A DNA stretch of 64,000 nucleotides from Sacculina carcini (lineage: Eukaryota > Arthropoda > Thecostraca > Sacculinidae): positions 2,027,501 to 2,091,500 of the forward strand of contig OU696590.1 in assembly GCA_916048095.2 (NCBI GenBank), read 5' to 3'. A model generated the notes under the pieces. It had not been told where the DNA came from. It saw only the letters and a program-made list of their open reading frames with translations, and searched no databases. Below are positions 35,322-46,337 of the stretch, piece after piece. A program made the translations under genes and the position numbers. Positions within the stretch are counted from its first letter, which is position 1. Each line of letters starts with the position of its first letter.

Positions 35322-36587
35322 GTACGACGTTCAGCCGGACTTCGCCATGTATTGACATGGGTTGACCCGTGGCAGTCGAGAGTCGCACAGAAGTTGATTG
35401 CAGTGCAGAAGACGATACCGCCTTGTGCGGGATGATAGACACTCCGGCGCCAGTTTCAACATCGAAGTTGAGCCAGTTGGTGCCTACACGAGCTGCGACT
35501 GTAAGAAGCGGCAGACCATTGGGTGCAGCAATCATGGCCTGCCTACTTAGTTTACCGGCGGCGATTGCGACGGCGATGGCGATCGCGAACGTACAGACGG
35601 TTACGGTGACGACGATCTGGAAGACGGTTGCATCCACAGGTCTGGAGATTTCCTGGGTCACTGACACCAGGGCTTGCACGTGCGGGCACGGACACCATCA
35701 AAGATGTGAGCGCGGCATAACTGCGGCCTCTGTTCCTGGTGAAAAGGCTGCAGCGTCGGCGGAGTAGTTCCCGGCGCAGTGTTAAAGCTGCGTGGATCAG
35801 TCGGTTGTCTCGATGAAGGAGCGGCCGGTACGGCCAGACATGGAACATTGCTGGCGATGGGCAGCAGCTCATCGGCGAGTTTAGCTCCCTGGGAAAGAGA
35901 CAGATCTTTCAGCGACGCCACGACGGTGTCAACGGTCCCGGGCAGAGATTTGATGAACTTGTGTCTCACCAGTTCGTCCGACGCGCCAGCCCGGGTTGCG
36001 ATCGCTTGCAGCTCACTCAGTACGTCGGATGGCCGGCCGGCCAGAGGCTGCAGTGACAGTAGTTCCTCAAAGAGCTCAGACTTATTCTTTTCAAAGAGTC
36101 GGACCACTTCCTTTTTAAGAGCTGTGTAGGTCTTTTGCTGGATGCAGGATAGCGATATCCGCCGGACGACATTCGGAGGGAGCGATGAAATGACAATAGA
36201 CAATTGGGTAACCTCGGAGGTAATCCGCTGGAGATGAAATTATGCCTCAATAATGACGAACCATCCGTCAACGTCCATGAAGCCTGGCGCCTTGACGGAA
36301 ACACGGTTAACATCCGAATCGTCTGGAGGGCTTACCGGGACATTTTTCTCGTTCATAATGACGGAACAGGTGAATGAAAAAACAAAAGGATATAACAAAT
36401 GACAAACGGAAGTGACGTATGACGGAAGAGAACGACGGAGAAAGAAACTTCGTCAGCACAGGCAATGAAAAATATCCAGAGGATGAAATGAAAATCTAAC
36501 GATGAAAAACGGCTACAGAACAGAATAGGAGATATCAGAACAACGGAGAAATAGAAAGGACTCACGTGGACCGTCGGGGTCACCACT

Positions 36588-36830
36588 ATGGCGGGTTTGG
36601 TTGTCACAAGTGAAAAACTAAAGCCGTTTCCTGTATTGGCATCGTGTTTATACCCTGGGTCAAGGGCGGAGCTAGATTTTGGCCAATCAGAAAACAGATC
36701 CCAGGGCAGTGAATCAAATAACAGTATTAATCAATCACACAACATCATGAAATAAATAATACAGCGATAAATTGAATAAACCAAAGGAGATTAGAAAGAT
36801 AATTGAGATCACAAACTCAACACAAATATA
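36588..36830 (-). repeat. LTR of gypsy fossil 2
   Basis: The minus strand ends ...AACCCGCCA three bases before the primer-binding-like TGGTGACCCC. Upstream lie a TATA-like GGGTATAAACACG and a CCAAT-like CTGATTGGCCAAA. The outer boundary (around 36830, a TG after ATTTG) is approximate because no second LTR was found. Confidence 0.6.
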
Positions 36831-37112
36831 GACCATGTATGTCCCGGTGTGACAGATAAAACGGGGACATAGATAAAATGGGGATATCAGACAGTTGCGA
36901 CGCATTTGATGCGATTATAATAGATTTTGAAGGAATTTGGAAGTATTTTGAAGACAACTTGAAGGTTTTCACCCAGCTTGTCCACTGTATGCTGCGGTTG
37001 TAGTGAAGTAACAAGTTGCTTTGGATCTACTGAATGTATTGAAGTTATAAGGTTTGTTATTGGGGTGTGCTAGTGTTGAGCTTATGTTTGCTATTGGGAG
37101 TATATTTCCTTT

Positions 37113-38065
37113 TGTAGATTGACATGAACACAATTGTATTGAAAGACAGGCGCGCTCCCGCCTCGCCCGTGCTCTTCAGTGCTCCGCCGCAACCTACGGT
37201 CTTCTCCATCACCGGCCGCCGCGACAGGGCACAACACCTCGGTCCCAGCACCCACCGTGCTCCCACCGTCACCTGTGCTCTTCAGCACCCTGTCGCAGCC
37301 GGCCGTGATCCACCTTCCACACAAGCCGTCTTGCCTTCCGGGCCACGACGCCTCCTGCGACTTCAGCAGCTCCTTGCCTACCTCCTTGAGCACCAGCAGC
37401 TTCCACCGACTGTTTCACCAGTTATGCGACGTAGCCAGCACCAATGCAGGCGGGACGACGAGAAGCCTCGGCGCAGCTCCCCGGCTGCCTCCTTGCCGGC
37501 ACCATGCTCCACTGCCGTCCCCTGCACACCATCTTGCCACGCCGCCGAACACAACCTCTGTCTTCCACTTTGCCACTGATGCCCAAGGGTCATTACCACC
37601 GCCGCTGCTGAAGTCATTGGTTAAATCATACATTCCATGACAAAAACTACACTAATCCGAAGCAAACGCCTACCCATAACAACCACAATGAAACAATGCA
37701 ACTGTAAAAGCCGAAATAGCTTGTAGATAAACATGAACACAATTGTATTAAAAGACAGGCGCGCGTGGGACAGCGATGTCCCACGCGCGCCCACAAGAAC
37801 ACACCGCACAGCAAACACGTCCGAACACGACTCCTCACATACACATCCTCACATTTCAACACGACATCCGATCACCACCGCGCGATACCAAGAACGCACC
37901 CTGCAAACGCAGCACTGTGAAACGCTGCACTTTGCAAACACACACACACACACACTCACACACACTCCCACACAAGCATACATACACATTGCGCAAAGTA
38001 CCACACAAGCAAATACAAGGAGTATAAGCCCACACACACTCACACAACGAAAACCTCCAACTACA
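37113..38065 (-). mobile_element. Short LTR element with GC hairpin, copy B
   Basis: Bounded by TGTAG...CTACA and a perfect duplication CCTTT (37108-37112 and 38066-38070), it interrupts one arm of the large inverted repeat. The portion 37722-38065 is a 344-bp LTR with a 34-nt hairpin (37758-37791). Its first 45 bp recur, little changed, at 37113-37157, so the insertion carries one full and one partial LTR around about 560 bp of GC-rich interior. No gag-pol is present. It resembles a miniature (TRIM-type) LTR element. Orientation is inferred from copy A. Confidence 0.8.
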
Positions 38066-38217
38066 CCTTTCACATTTAAAGTTGAAATCGACATGTGAAA
38101 TAGCGTGTACGCTATTTCATATGTTGTAGTAGTATAATGGAGTTGTAGTAGCATAACTGGATAGTTGCCAGTTTTTCTTTGTTGACATGGGTTCCCAGGT
38201 GTTTTTGGTTAATTGCA

Positions 38218-38542
38218 TGTAACATAAATAAAACTAAAATATATTCAGACAGGCGCGCGTGGGCATCACTGCCCCACACGCGCCTACAAGACGTCACACC
38301 ACTCCGACAACACCTCAACACGACTCTCAGCTCACACCGTGACACACGGGAGCACACACGGACACACACACACACACAGTCCTCACCCGCCGCGACAACC
38401 AATCAGCGGCGAGCCGGTCACTCGCTCGCCGCCGCGGGGCATGGACAATTCACAGCGTGACACTCATACATACATACAAACACAGTACACAACACGAACG
38501 CAAACGCGAATCACACACTCTCTCGCTCACAATCACACCACA
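38218..38542 (-). mobile_element. Solo LTR with GC hairpin, copy C
   Basis: 325 bp running TGTAACATAAAT...TCACACCACA with a perfect 5-bp duplication TTGCA (38213-38217 and 38543-38547). The hairpin at 38252-38284 keeps the GGCGCGCGTGGG arm with one mismatch. A CCAATCAG box lies at about 38398 and the distal half is C/A-rich, as in copies A and B. Confidence 0.83.
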
Positions 38543-38699
38543 TTGCATTCGGGACAAACGTATTTTATGGAGTTTTTTTGTTCGTAAGTTTGTTGTTCCT
38601 TGTTTGTTTAGTGCGTGAGTATGCTGTTGGTTGTTTGGTTAGTAACCGCTTATTTTATTACTTGTCTGGTTTATTGACGTACGATCATTTATATAGCCG

Positions 38700-39384
38700 T
38701 CTGGTTGGTTAGCGCACGAATAAAAGTTATCATTGCTGGTGTCTCGAGGAAATCATCCAGTCATCCAGAGCGCGTGGCAGTGTTTCGGGGTCATGCGTCT
38801 GCAGGTGCTCGTCCGGCAATGCAGGCGGATTCTGCGCTCGAGCTCAGCGGTCACTGCCTCGTCGTGCTCGGCCAATCAATCTCTGGATATCAGCAGGTGG
38901 AGAGCTGCGCCAATGTCTCCATCGGCACACTTGGCTCTGACGCCGCGGGATCTGGCCGGAGTTTATCGGACCTGTTAAGGCGTATGACAGCATCTTCCAC
39001 CAGACAGAGAGAGATCGCTGTACAAGCGGGACGTGTTGACGTACTTGGCGTTGCTGCCTGAGTTCAGCAAGCGCCGCAGCCAGGTCTGTCGGAGTAATGT
39101 TGTTACCGTCGACTGGCGGGTCCACGTCGCCATCCGCACCGCGGCTCTGCATGCACGCCCGCCGCTAGACAACGTGTGAGACGAAGCGGCGCGCACGATC
39201 TGTCGCGCGGAGTGAGACGGCAGCTGCCCCCGCGGTCGTAATGTCTCTCCCGCTCACCGCTGTCCTGGTGTCGCCGCCAGAAGATGCCACACGCTCTGCA
39301 GAGGGCCACATAATTGTGCGTTTGTCGCACTCCGTTTGTGGAGTCACAAACAGCGCACGACAAATGATGTTGCTCCTGCGTCAT
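38700..39384 (-). pseudogene. Nuclear-receptor-like DNA-binding domain, decayed
   Basis: 39384-39103 encodes a C4-type zinc-finger region. The first finger is CAVC-x15-CRAC, followed by GIFWRRH, matching the nuclear-receptor pattern CxxC...CEGCKGFFRR; CRAC is a P-box seen in nematode receptors. The second finger keeps SC and CLAAG but lacks two expected cysteines (Tyr and Leu stand in their places) and is short. Beyond CLAAG the frame shifts, and the rest (to about 38700) has stops in every frame. I read it as a receptor fragment that is no longer functional, possibly carried by the surrounding inverted-repeat element. A diverged functional exon is less likely. Confidence 0.5.
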
Positions 39385-40190
39385 TGCAGGCTATAATTAA
39401 ACAAAGCTATATACACACATTATTCAATATACAAGAAATTCACTGACACAATGTGGATGGTCGATGACTAGAAACGCAGGTTTGTCTAGAAGGGGAAAAC
39501 ACACTGGCACAATTAACACACTGCAATTAACGCGCGCTACACACATCGTTGTAGCTTAATAAACACACTGGTGTTGTAGCTTGTACTTTTCTGAATGATC
39601 GTATTCCTGATTTGTTTGTCTATCCTATATGGTGTTATTATCGCATTATTGCTTGTGTGACGTATTTTCAATTTTTCGCGCTTATATTCACGGGCGCTAT
39701 ATCAAGAAATATATGATGAACATTGGTCGCAGCTATGCCAAAACAACACTAAAGAAATACCTGTGGGGAACGTCTGACCAAATTTCCCTTCTAAGGTAAT
39801 ATTAAGGTAATAAAGTAAGGTAATTAGTTCACTACTTTGTTTCAATCCACTATTTACATGTAAACGATAAGTCGATTTCAGCTTTAAACGTGAAAGTAAA
39901 TATACTCGCAATAGCAAACATAAGCTCAACACTAGCACACCCCAATAACAAACCTTACAACTTCAATACATACATTATAGACGTTTTCTGTACATCCCTT
40001 CTGACCTTTTCTGACTTTTTTTTGTGTTGATGTCCCCGTTTTCACCAAAGCAGCTTGTTACTTCACAACCTTCAAGTTACTTCAAAATATTTTTTAATTC
40101 CTTCAAAATTTATTAGAATCGCATCAAATGCGTCGAAATTGTCTGATGTTCCCCTTTTATCTATTTCCCTGTTTTATCTGTCACACCGAA

Positions 40191-41159
40191 AACCCTGCAG
40201 CGACACCTAAATTAATAACAAGAGATTCAAATTCGGCCTCACAAGAATATTAATGTTTTTGGGTAGAAAGGAATTAATGCTGTAAAAACGAGGAAAAGGA
40301 AACAAATGAATAATAAACAATTTCGAATAACGCGCGAAGTAAGACCAAAGAAAATATAATAAAACAAAGGCAATACAGGCGCTACATATCCTCCTCGCGC
40401 CCCCTGGGGGTCCCCGCTAGTTTGGAACCCTTGATCTAAATGATGTTTCATTGTCATGAAGTCGCACATTGAAAAATCTGGAGGATTTTCGCGTCTGGTT
40501 TTCTACTGAAAAATAGAACATTGCATTATATAATAGCAGAATATGGAGCATAGTTCGTGGCACGAATTGTAACCCAAAACGCTGATGAGAAATGCTAGAA
40601 AAGTAAGCAATTTAAGTAAATCAGTGATACTTCAAAGATTCGAGAGACGATCCACCGATTCAGCCGTGTGTCTATATCTGTTGTAATTATTTTTGTCTTG
40701 TTGCGATGTCACTGTATTATTTTGTATATTGTTTTTAATCTTTTCGAAGGGTTAACATGACAAAAACATGCTTATGTGGGTCCTTGTCACAACGATTTTG
40801 TAAATTATATGTTAGTGACAAAAAATACGTGATGGTGACATGATGATGATAAAAAGGAAAAGTTTGCCTTACACATATATCGATGAGTTGAACTAGGATT
40901 AAGACCCACACACACACAGACAATAACATGAATGCATATGGATTAGATCTGTTCCACATTGTTGATCGTGGGCAAATTCATAAACATCGGTAACAACAAA
41001 CACTGCTGGTTCTACAGACGTTAAGAAATTCTTGATGTGACCAAACAGTGTTGGGGAGATGTCGGGAGAACACATTAACCTCTTCAATAACACCCGTTCA
41101 ACAATGAACCATCTTTCTCCAGCGAGGCCGTCTTTGCAGCATCGGCGAGCAGGGCGTGA
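40191..41159. other. AT-rich sequence without recognised features
   Basis: No open frame of note, no inverted repeat and no family matching the other repeats in the window. The stretch CCCCCTGGGGGTCCCCG at about 40391 followed by TTTGGAACCC resembles an hAT end, but no partner was found. Confidence 0.4.
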
Positions 41160-41633
41160 GAAAGTCCCGCCAGTCGCACAACCTGCCAGACTCCTCTCTT
41201 TCTCCGAGGTCTGCTAAATGCCTCGCTGTCACCGGCGTTTCGTTCCGGTGCGGCAAGACCTCGCGCACCGCCACTCCAACACAAAAGCGCTGCCAGGACA
41301 ACCCTTTCAGCACGACACAGCGTATCGGAGCGACGCGACTCCCACGCCCACATTCTGTCTCGACGGCTACTGCTCCACCGGCCCGCCGATCAGCACCGCA
41401 TCGAGCTCGGTCTCCAAAGAGTCAGAGCCGTCGCCAGCCAGTCAGCCTCCCAGCAGCCACTGAAGGTCCTCCAGCGGCTAGCCAGCCTCTCCATGATCCT
41501 GCATCAAGATCGGCCAATAAAACGCAGCCGTCCGGTGCAAGATAAAATGATTTCTGATCAATTTCTGAAAGCATCGTTTATGGCACTGATTAATGACACC
41601 CCAACACTCGCCGTTTGCTCAAGACGCCTCTGA
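41160..41633 (+). other. GC-rich open frame with possible nuclear-receptor ligand-domain similarity
   Basis: An open frame of 157 codons without an early ATG runs from just after a TGA at 41157 to TGA 41631. Its second half is helical: RRLLLHRPADQHRIELGLQ, then QQPLKVLQRLASLSMIL and ASFMALINDTPTL. The order and the LINDTP motif recall helices 8-11 of nuclear receptors (RXR has EQPGRFAKLLLRLPAL and FFFKLIGDTP). Competing frames on both strands are also open because the region is GC-rich, so coding status is unproven. The receptor-like zinc finger at 39.1-39.4 kb is on the other strand. Confidence 0.3.
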
Positions 41634-41907
41634 GCATCGTCAAGAAACTACGGGTTGACAATGTATGCATGTGAAGGGTGCGTGTGTGTGCGCGTGTGTG
41701 TTTGAGAGAGGCAGGGAGGTGTATGCGTGTATGCTGGTCGCGTTTTCTCAACGCCACCGAGAGCGGGCGTCATCAGTGAGCATTGTGCGTGCCCGAGCGT
41801 CTGCCACTCGGTCGCGGCGAGTCAATCTAGCTGAAAGTCATTGTGCCAATACCGGTGGCACTTTTGATCTGCCGCGTCGCCAACATCCCAGCCGTCCGCG
41901 CCAGTAG

Positions 41908-42190
41908 CGGATCCAGAGTGTAATGGGGGGGGGGGGGGGCTGAATCCTGTATGAGAAACTAGCTAGCGTGTGAAGGTCATGACTTGGGGCATTTTCAATG
42001 ATATACACACATTTACACACACAATAATGTGCGAATATCAATTTGCAATAATGCTTATATCAACAAATTCTACAGAAATATATTTTTTATTCACTTCTTT
42101 TCGTGAACCTCTTGGTTATGAGGAACTGATGGAATCATTCTGAGGGGCAGCTTTAGCCCCCTGAGACCGCCCTCTGGACCCGCCGATGGT
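41908..42190. mobile_element. CAGTGGCGGATCCAG-type MITE, copy 1
   Basis: It begins AGTAGCGGATCCAGAGTG and ends near GGACCCGCC. The interior matches the copy at 51528-51775, including a G run, ATACACACATTTACA and CTTTTCGTGAACCTCTTGGT. A 16-nt G run lies at about 41925. Confidence 0.65.
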
Positions 42191-42420
42191 CCGGAGCATC
42201 AACACGCCGACACACAGGCTCACATCTTGATGGTGGTGGCCGCTGGTGCTCGTATTATATGCGAGTGGACGCCTCGCCCGGTTCGGCCCATTACGACGCA
42301 TTGACGCACAAGCCGACCTCTGGTAATGCACTCGCTCAGGTGTGATCGCACTCTTCTCACACCTTCCGTCCTTTTTTAACTCGCTCGCTCACGCCGTTCA
42401 CACACTCAAGCACACACAGA

Positions 42421-42453
<33 letters not shown>

Positions 42454-42738
42454 TCAAGCACACACAGACACTTTTGCACACTGTTTCATTGCTCTTTCAT
42501 TCTTGGCTGTCCTTCGCGATTCTTCTCTGGCCGTCTTTATAGTCGGTTTGCTCCCTTTTCATCGTGTAAACGACACCAATCGGCCATACATTGGCCCTTC
42601 ACTGCACACGCGCACACACACGCACACACACACACGAGCATATACACAAGAGCGCATGTGTGTATGTGTGTGCGTGTGTATGTGTCTTTGTTGTACTGTG
42701 CGTCGTTCAGTAGCACACATTGATGTATGGCTACCGCC

Positions 42739-42821
<83 letters not shown>
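42739..42821. repeat. (CA)n microsatellite
   Basis: About 83 bp of uninterrupted (CA)n, with further CA/GT-rich sequence at 42410-42450 and 42605-42690. No gene was recognised near it. The next 500 bp (to 43338) are AT-rich and featureless. Confidence 0.95.
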
Positions 42822-42824
<3 letters not shown>

Positions 42825-43338
42825 TGCATGCAAACACATTTAAGTTCTGAGCAGTTGTGGACCAATGCAGATGGACAATATTGACATAATACGAAGTCGC
42901 TGCGGTGTTACGCGATATATACTGGTTTTTCTTAACATTTTTATTCATAATTTTCTTCTGTACTTCCTGTTAAACTCCTGGGTTTTCCCTCTATCTATCG
43001 AATATCCATTAAATTAATGTTTCTATAAACTAATGTATGTGTGCCAAATTGTAATGCCACGTTTTCATGGACTTTTTGTAAGAATGTTTCAAATATATGC
43101 ATTTTGGTCTTTCCCTGCTGTCATGGCACTATTGCAAATTTTCTATCCATATTGATTTTAATTCTAGATTGATTAAACGGCTTCAGACAAAAAGCAAGCA
43201 AATAAATACATACGAGTTATCAGAGCAGTGAAATAATATTGAATTATCACGAAAATATCGACTTCACTCGTTCTCCTTTTAATAATATATTGACCAATCG
43301 GGAAGTGTCATACGTGGTGTGTATGGGTGTTGATTCTG

Positions 43339-43655
43339 GAGGTATGGGGGTATTATACCCTTACAAATTGGCTGAGAGTGTGCATATGTAATTCCCCCCG
43401 ATAATTCTGCTGAGTTCAGTTCATTGGGTATATTGTCATCAAAATCAACATAGCAGAAAAGTAACAATACACGACAAGTGTATGTGTGTATGCAATTATA
43501 TGCAATATACTTTTCATTAATGTATGTGTGTTATAATTCAATAGACGTAAAATGGTTGAAGACCCCATGTAATTGACCAGCTGAGTCAACTTTGAACACT
43601 AATGCATGATGGCTGTCATCCCCCCGAGCCTCGACACAAATCTACGTCCTTGGTG
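43339..43655. repeat. Dispersed 320-350 bp repeat, copy 1 of 4
   Basis: It shares GTATGGGGGTAT, CTGCTGAGTTCAGTTCATTG, GTCATCAAAATCA, ATGATGGCTGTCATC and CCTCGACACAAATCTACG with copies at 50699-51018, 58327-58672 and 58676-58974. It has no coding capacity. The terminal GGGGTAT and CGAGC-type motifs are not clear inverted repeats. Confidence 0.85.
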
Positions 43656-43727
43656 GTGATGGCTGCTCTTCTAAGTCATATTCTGGGTGAAAGGCTGGAT
43701 CTCGTATGCGGGTAATTCGGTAATAAG

Positions 43728-45015
43728 TAGGGTGACCTTTTGGTGCACTAAAAATCAAGAAAAGTTGCGCTAAAAAATCCTAAAAGTTGCGCTGAACAGT
43801 TGCACTTGAAATGTTTCAGAAAATTCACTAAACACCCGTAAAAGGGTAGTGAAAATCACTTAATTATGAGGAATAAAATTTTTGTGGAAAACTGTTGTAT
43901 TTTTACATTACATAACTATTACTACAATAAATTCGCGGGTTTTATTATTCACGGTTGTGCTAGAATTGCATGCTTCATGAGCTTCAACTGACACCTCGCT
44001 GGCGACAAGAGTGACATTTGGTTGCGCTAAAAATCGCAAACAGTTGCGCTAATAAGTTGAGCTCAATGTTTCGCTAAAATATCACCAATTTTAAGTAATA
44101 GGGTAATAAAATTTGAACACTGAAATCACTCCTGAACATTGCACTTTGGGAGTTTCACGTTTTTGTTTCTACTTAAGATTGTGTTTCACATGCTTATCTA
44201 GCCTGTCTAGTCTGTCGCACTGATGCCTGGTAGTGATATTTTAATCCACAATGTAATTTGAAAGACTCAATCGATGATAATTTTCTAAAACGTTCCAAGG
44301 TCTAAATGGATTTTGCAGATAAAACATCATCTGATTATGAGGTAATTATATTCAAGTGTTGTTGATCTCAACAAGTGTTGTTGATCTCAACAACACTTGT
44401 TGATCTCAACAAGTACACGTGTTCAAGTGAGTCAAGTGTTGTTGTTGATCTAATTAGCTCCTCTAAGGTTGCTCGAAAAGTATACAAAAATAAATTTTAA
44501 TTTTGTTGCACAAACGCACCTGTATATACCATTGTGATATGTCTATATTTTATTGTCTATATCAGAGTGATATTTAAATATTTTATTGTCTATATCACAG
44601 TGATATGTCAATATTTTTTTGTCGAATGTATATTATGTGAATGTGCGCGTGCACACACAGGATCTCTAGCACCACACACGGACACAATGTTCACACGCCT
44701 TCCAGATACATGCTTACCGAGTTAATACTGACAATACATGAACATATGCTGCATTGTGCAACTTTACAACTGAAAATGTTTCGTGATAGTGTGGAATTAT
44801 TGTTCTAAAAGTTCAAAAATTGTCCTTAATCGAAATTGTTGCTCTCAAAATTGAGAAAGTTGCAAAAGTTGCGCTAAAAACAAAAAGTTGCAAGAGGTTG
44901 CATTTATAACTTATTTAATATGTACCTCAGATAAATAAAATATTGATTTTTGGGATTCTCAGGACGAACAGAGTGTATGATGAAAAAGTTGCATTTGCAA
45001 CAAAAGGTCGCCCTA
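43728..45015. mobile_element. Non-autonomous hAT-type element with 8-bp target duplication
   Basis: The ends TAGGGTGACCTTTTG and CAAAAGGTCGCCCTA are inverted repeats with one mismatch. The 8 bp GTAATAAG is duplicated exactly (43720-43727 and 45016-45023). TAGGGTGACC ends and 8-bp duplications are typical of hAT. The 1288-bp interior is AT-rich and repeats GTTGCGCTAAAAA near both ends. A near-perfect palindrome AAGTGTTGTTGA-TC-TCAACAACACTT lies at about 44378-44403. No transposase was seen. Confidence 0.85.
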
Positions 45016-45023
45016 GTAATAAG

Positions 45024-46003
45024 ACATCATCTGACCACAGCAGGCTTGTGTTAGCTTGGCTTAGCTGAGGTAATTTGGCATTGTTTAAAAAATTTTCAAT
45101 TATGCTTGGACCAGGTTTAGATAGATTATATTATGATAGGTTAAGTTCAGAAGCTGAAGAACTGTAAGCACAAATTGTTAAAACTTCAGCATAATTCATG
45201 ATCGTAAGTCTAAGATTCATTGTGTTCCTGGTCTATCATGAACAAATTTATTAATTCGACGACAATACGCGTCAAGCAATTTGAAGTTCACGGAAATTAG
45301 CCACAAACACTCATCGCTCTTTAAGTTCGCACTAGCCAGGCTAAGTTTAGAAAATGGTTCGGAAAATGCATAAAAACTGAGCACTTTCATCAGTTGGTCC
45401 GGTTGGTTCTCAAACTTATTGGAGCTGCTGAATCCTACAAGAACCAGACATGTATTGAACGAAACCTTCGTCTTTGAAGTAGTATAAGAACAATCATAAA
45501 TCAAGTAAGATCAAGACAGTCACACAAGTAAGCTACTACTGAATGGACCGAGTTGCTTGAAGTAAAGATATCAAGGTCATGTGATGTGGCGTGATTAACT
45601 GCAGCCAATGATGACCAAGAACCACTGAGTAAGCAAAATACAGTAGATCCCACCCGACTACTAGCGAGCTGGTATTTTTCGAGAAGTTCACACCAAACAT
45701 ACTCCAACTATCTCTCCTTGTTTTCAATGATTCCTCTTGAAACAATTATAACTTGAACACTTAGCAGTCAGTTGTAGATTAACGGTGTTTTTTCATTCGC
45801 AAATATTTCATTTGTATTTGTTGAATTATGATAAAATGATATGGGGTGTTAAAGTTTAAAATCTGAAACTCCAATATGATATACTAATTGCCAATAAAAC
45901 ACAGATGCGAATGTAATACATATAATACAAATTAGCGAGTAACAAGCGAAACGAGGAATAAGTGATGAAAATCGGTAGTTTCACAGATCAACTGGTAGTT
46001 ATA
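45024..46003. other. AT-rich sequence, no gene supported
   Basis: Short open frames occur on the - strand (45504-45217 and 45745-45501), but neither shows a known motif or splice context. No repeat was recognised. Confidence 0.35.
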
Positions 46004-46337
46004 GATCAGTGATCTCCAACATGTGGTACCGGTACCGCTAGTGGTACACGAGTACCTTCCAGGTGTTACGCGAACACTTCCTGTGTCATGAAGACTGGCA
46101 CCAGGGCATGATCCCTGATGTGTTGTGAGCAAAGTTATGTCCTTCATTAACCAGCTGGTGGAGAAGAAGCAGATACAGTCCTCACATTGAGTTGTTTTTT
46201 TTAGTTGATAAATTTGTTCTACTTATACAAGTATGTATATAATGAGATATCTGATGGAACTGAGTTTCACTGGAACCAGGTGGTACACGGCCTGACCTCC
46301 AAGTGGTACTCGATCAAGAAAAGGTTTGGAACCACTG
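46004..46337. mobile_element. hAT-like MITE, GTGGTACC family, copy 1
   Basis: The ends CAGTGATCTCCAACATGTGG and the complement of AAGGTTTGGAACCACTG are of hAT type. The interior contains GGTGTTACGCGAACACTTCC and GCTGGTGGAGAAGAAGCAGA, both found in inverse orientation in the copy at 48684-49012. The flanks TTATAGAT and TTTTAAAT could be a decayed 8-bp duplication. Confidence 0.75.

Larger units (their letters stand above)
27500..36830 (-). mobile_element. Gypsy-type LTR retrotransposon fossil 2, interrupted by two later elements
   Basis: Reading on the - strand: LTR (about 36830-36588), primer-binding-site-like TGGTGACCCCGACG (36584-36571), gag (about 36310-35620), protease (about 35560-35340), reverse transcriptase and RNase H (about 34870-33500), and integrase (33410-32883, then 28350 to about 27650). 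A solo LTR (34929-35321) sits between protease and reverse transcriptase, and a 4.5-kb LINE (28354-32878) sits within the integrase. The element is broken at several points beyond the insertions. Both insertions have clean target duplications, so the host element is older than both. A matching left LTR was not found. Confidence 0.9.
36846..40190. mobile_element. Segment bounded by about 290-bp inverted repeats
   Basis: 36846-37107 and 38066-38095 (one arm, split by a later insertion) are repeated in inverse orientation at about 39855-40190. Both begin CGGTGTGACAGATAAAAC and share GACGCATTTGATGCGATT, GTTATTGGGGTGTGCTAG and TTGAGCTTATGTTTGCTATT. Without later insertions the segment would be about 2.1 kb. 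Long inverted repeats suggest a DNA transposon such as a Mutator-like element, but I found no target duplication and no transposase, so an inverted duplication is also possible. Inside lie two LTR insertions and a nuclear-receptor-like pseudogene. Confidence 0.7.

Noticed and set aside
41084-41353. A minus-strand open frame rich in Ala/Leu overlapping the receptor-like + frame.
   Set aside because: It shows no domain, and the opposite strand has the more gene-like helical pattern, though neither is proven.
42739-42821. Long Cys-Val or Thr-His open frames through (GT)n/(CA)n tracts here and elsewhere.
   Set aside because: Dinucleotide repeats are open in several frames by composition alone; none has a domain or splice context.
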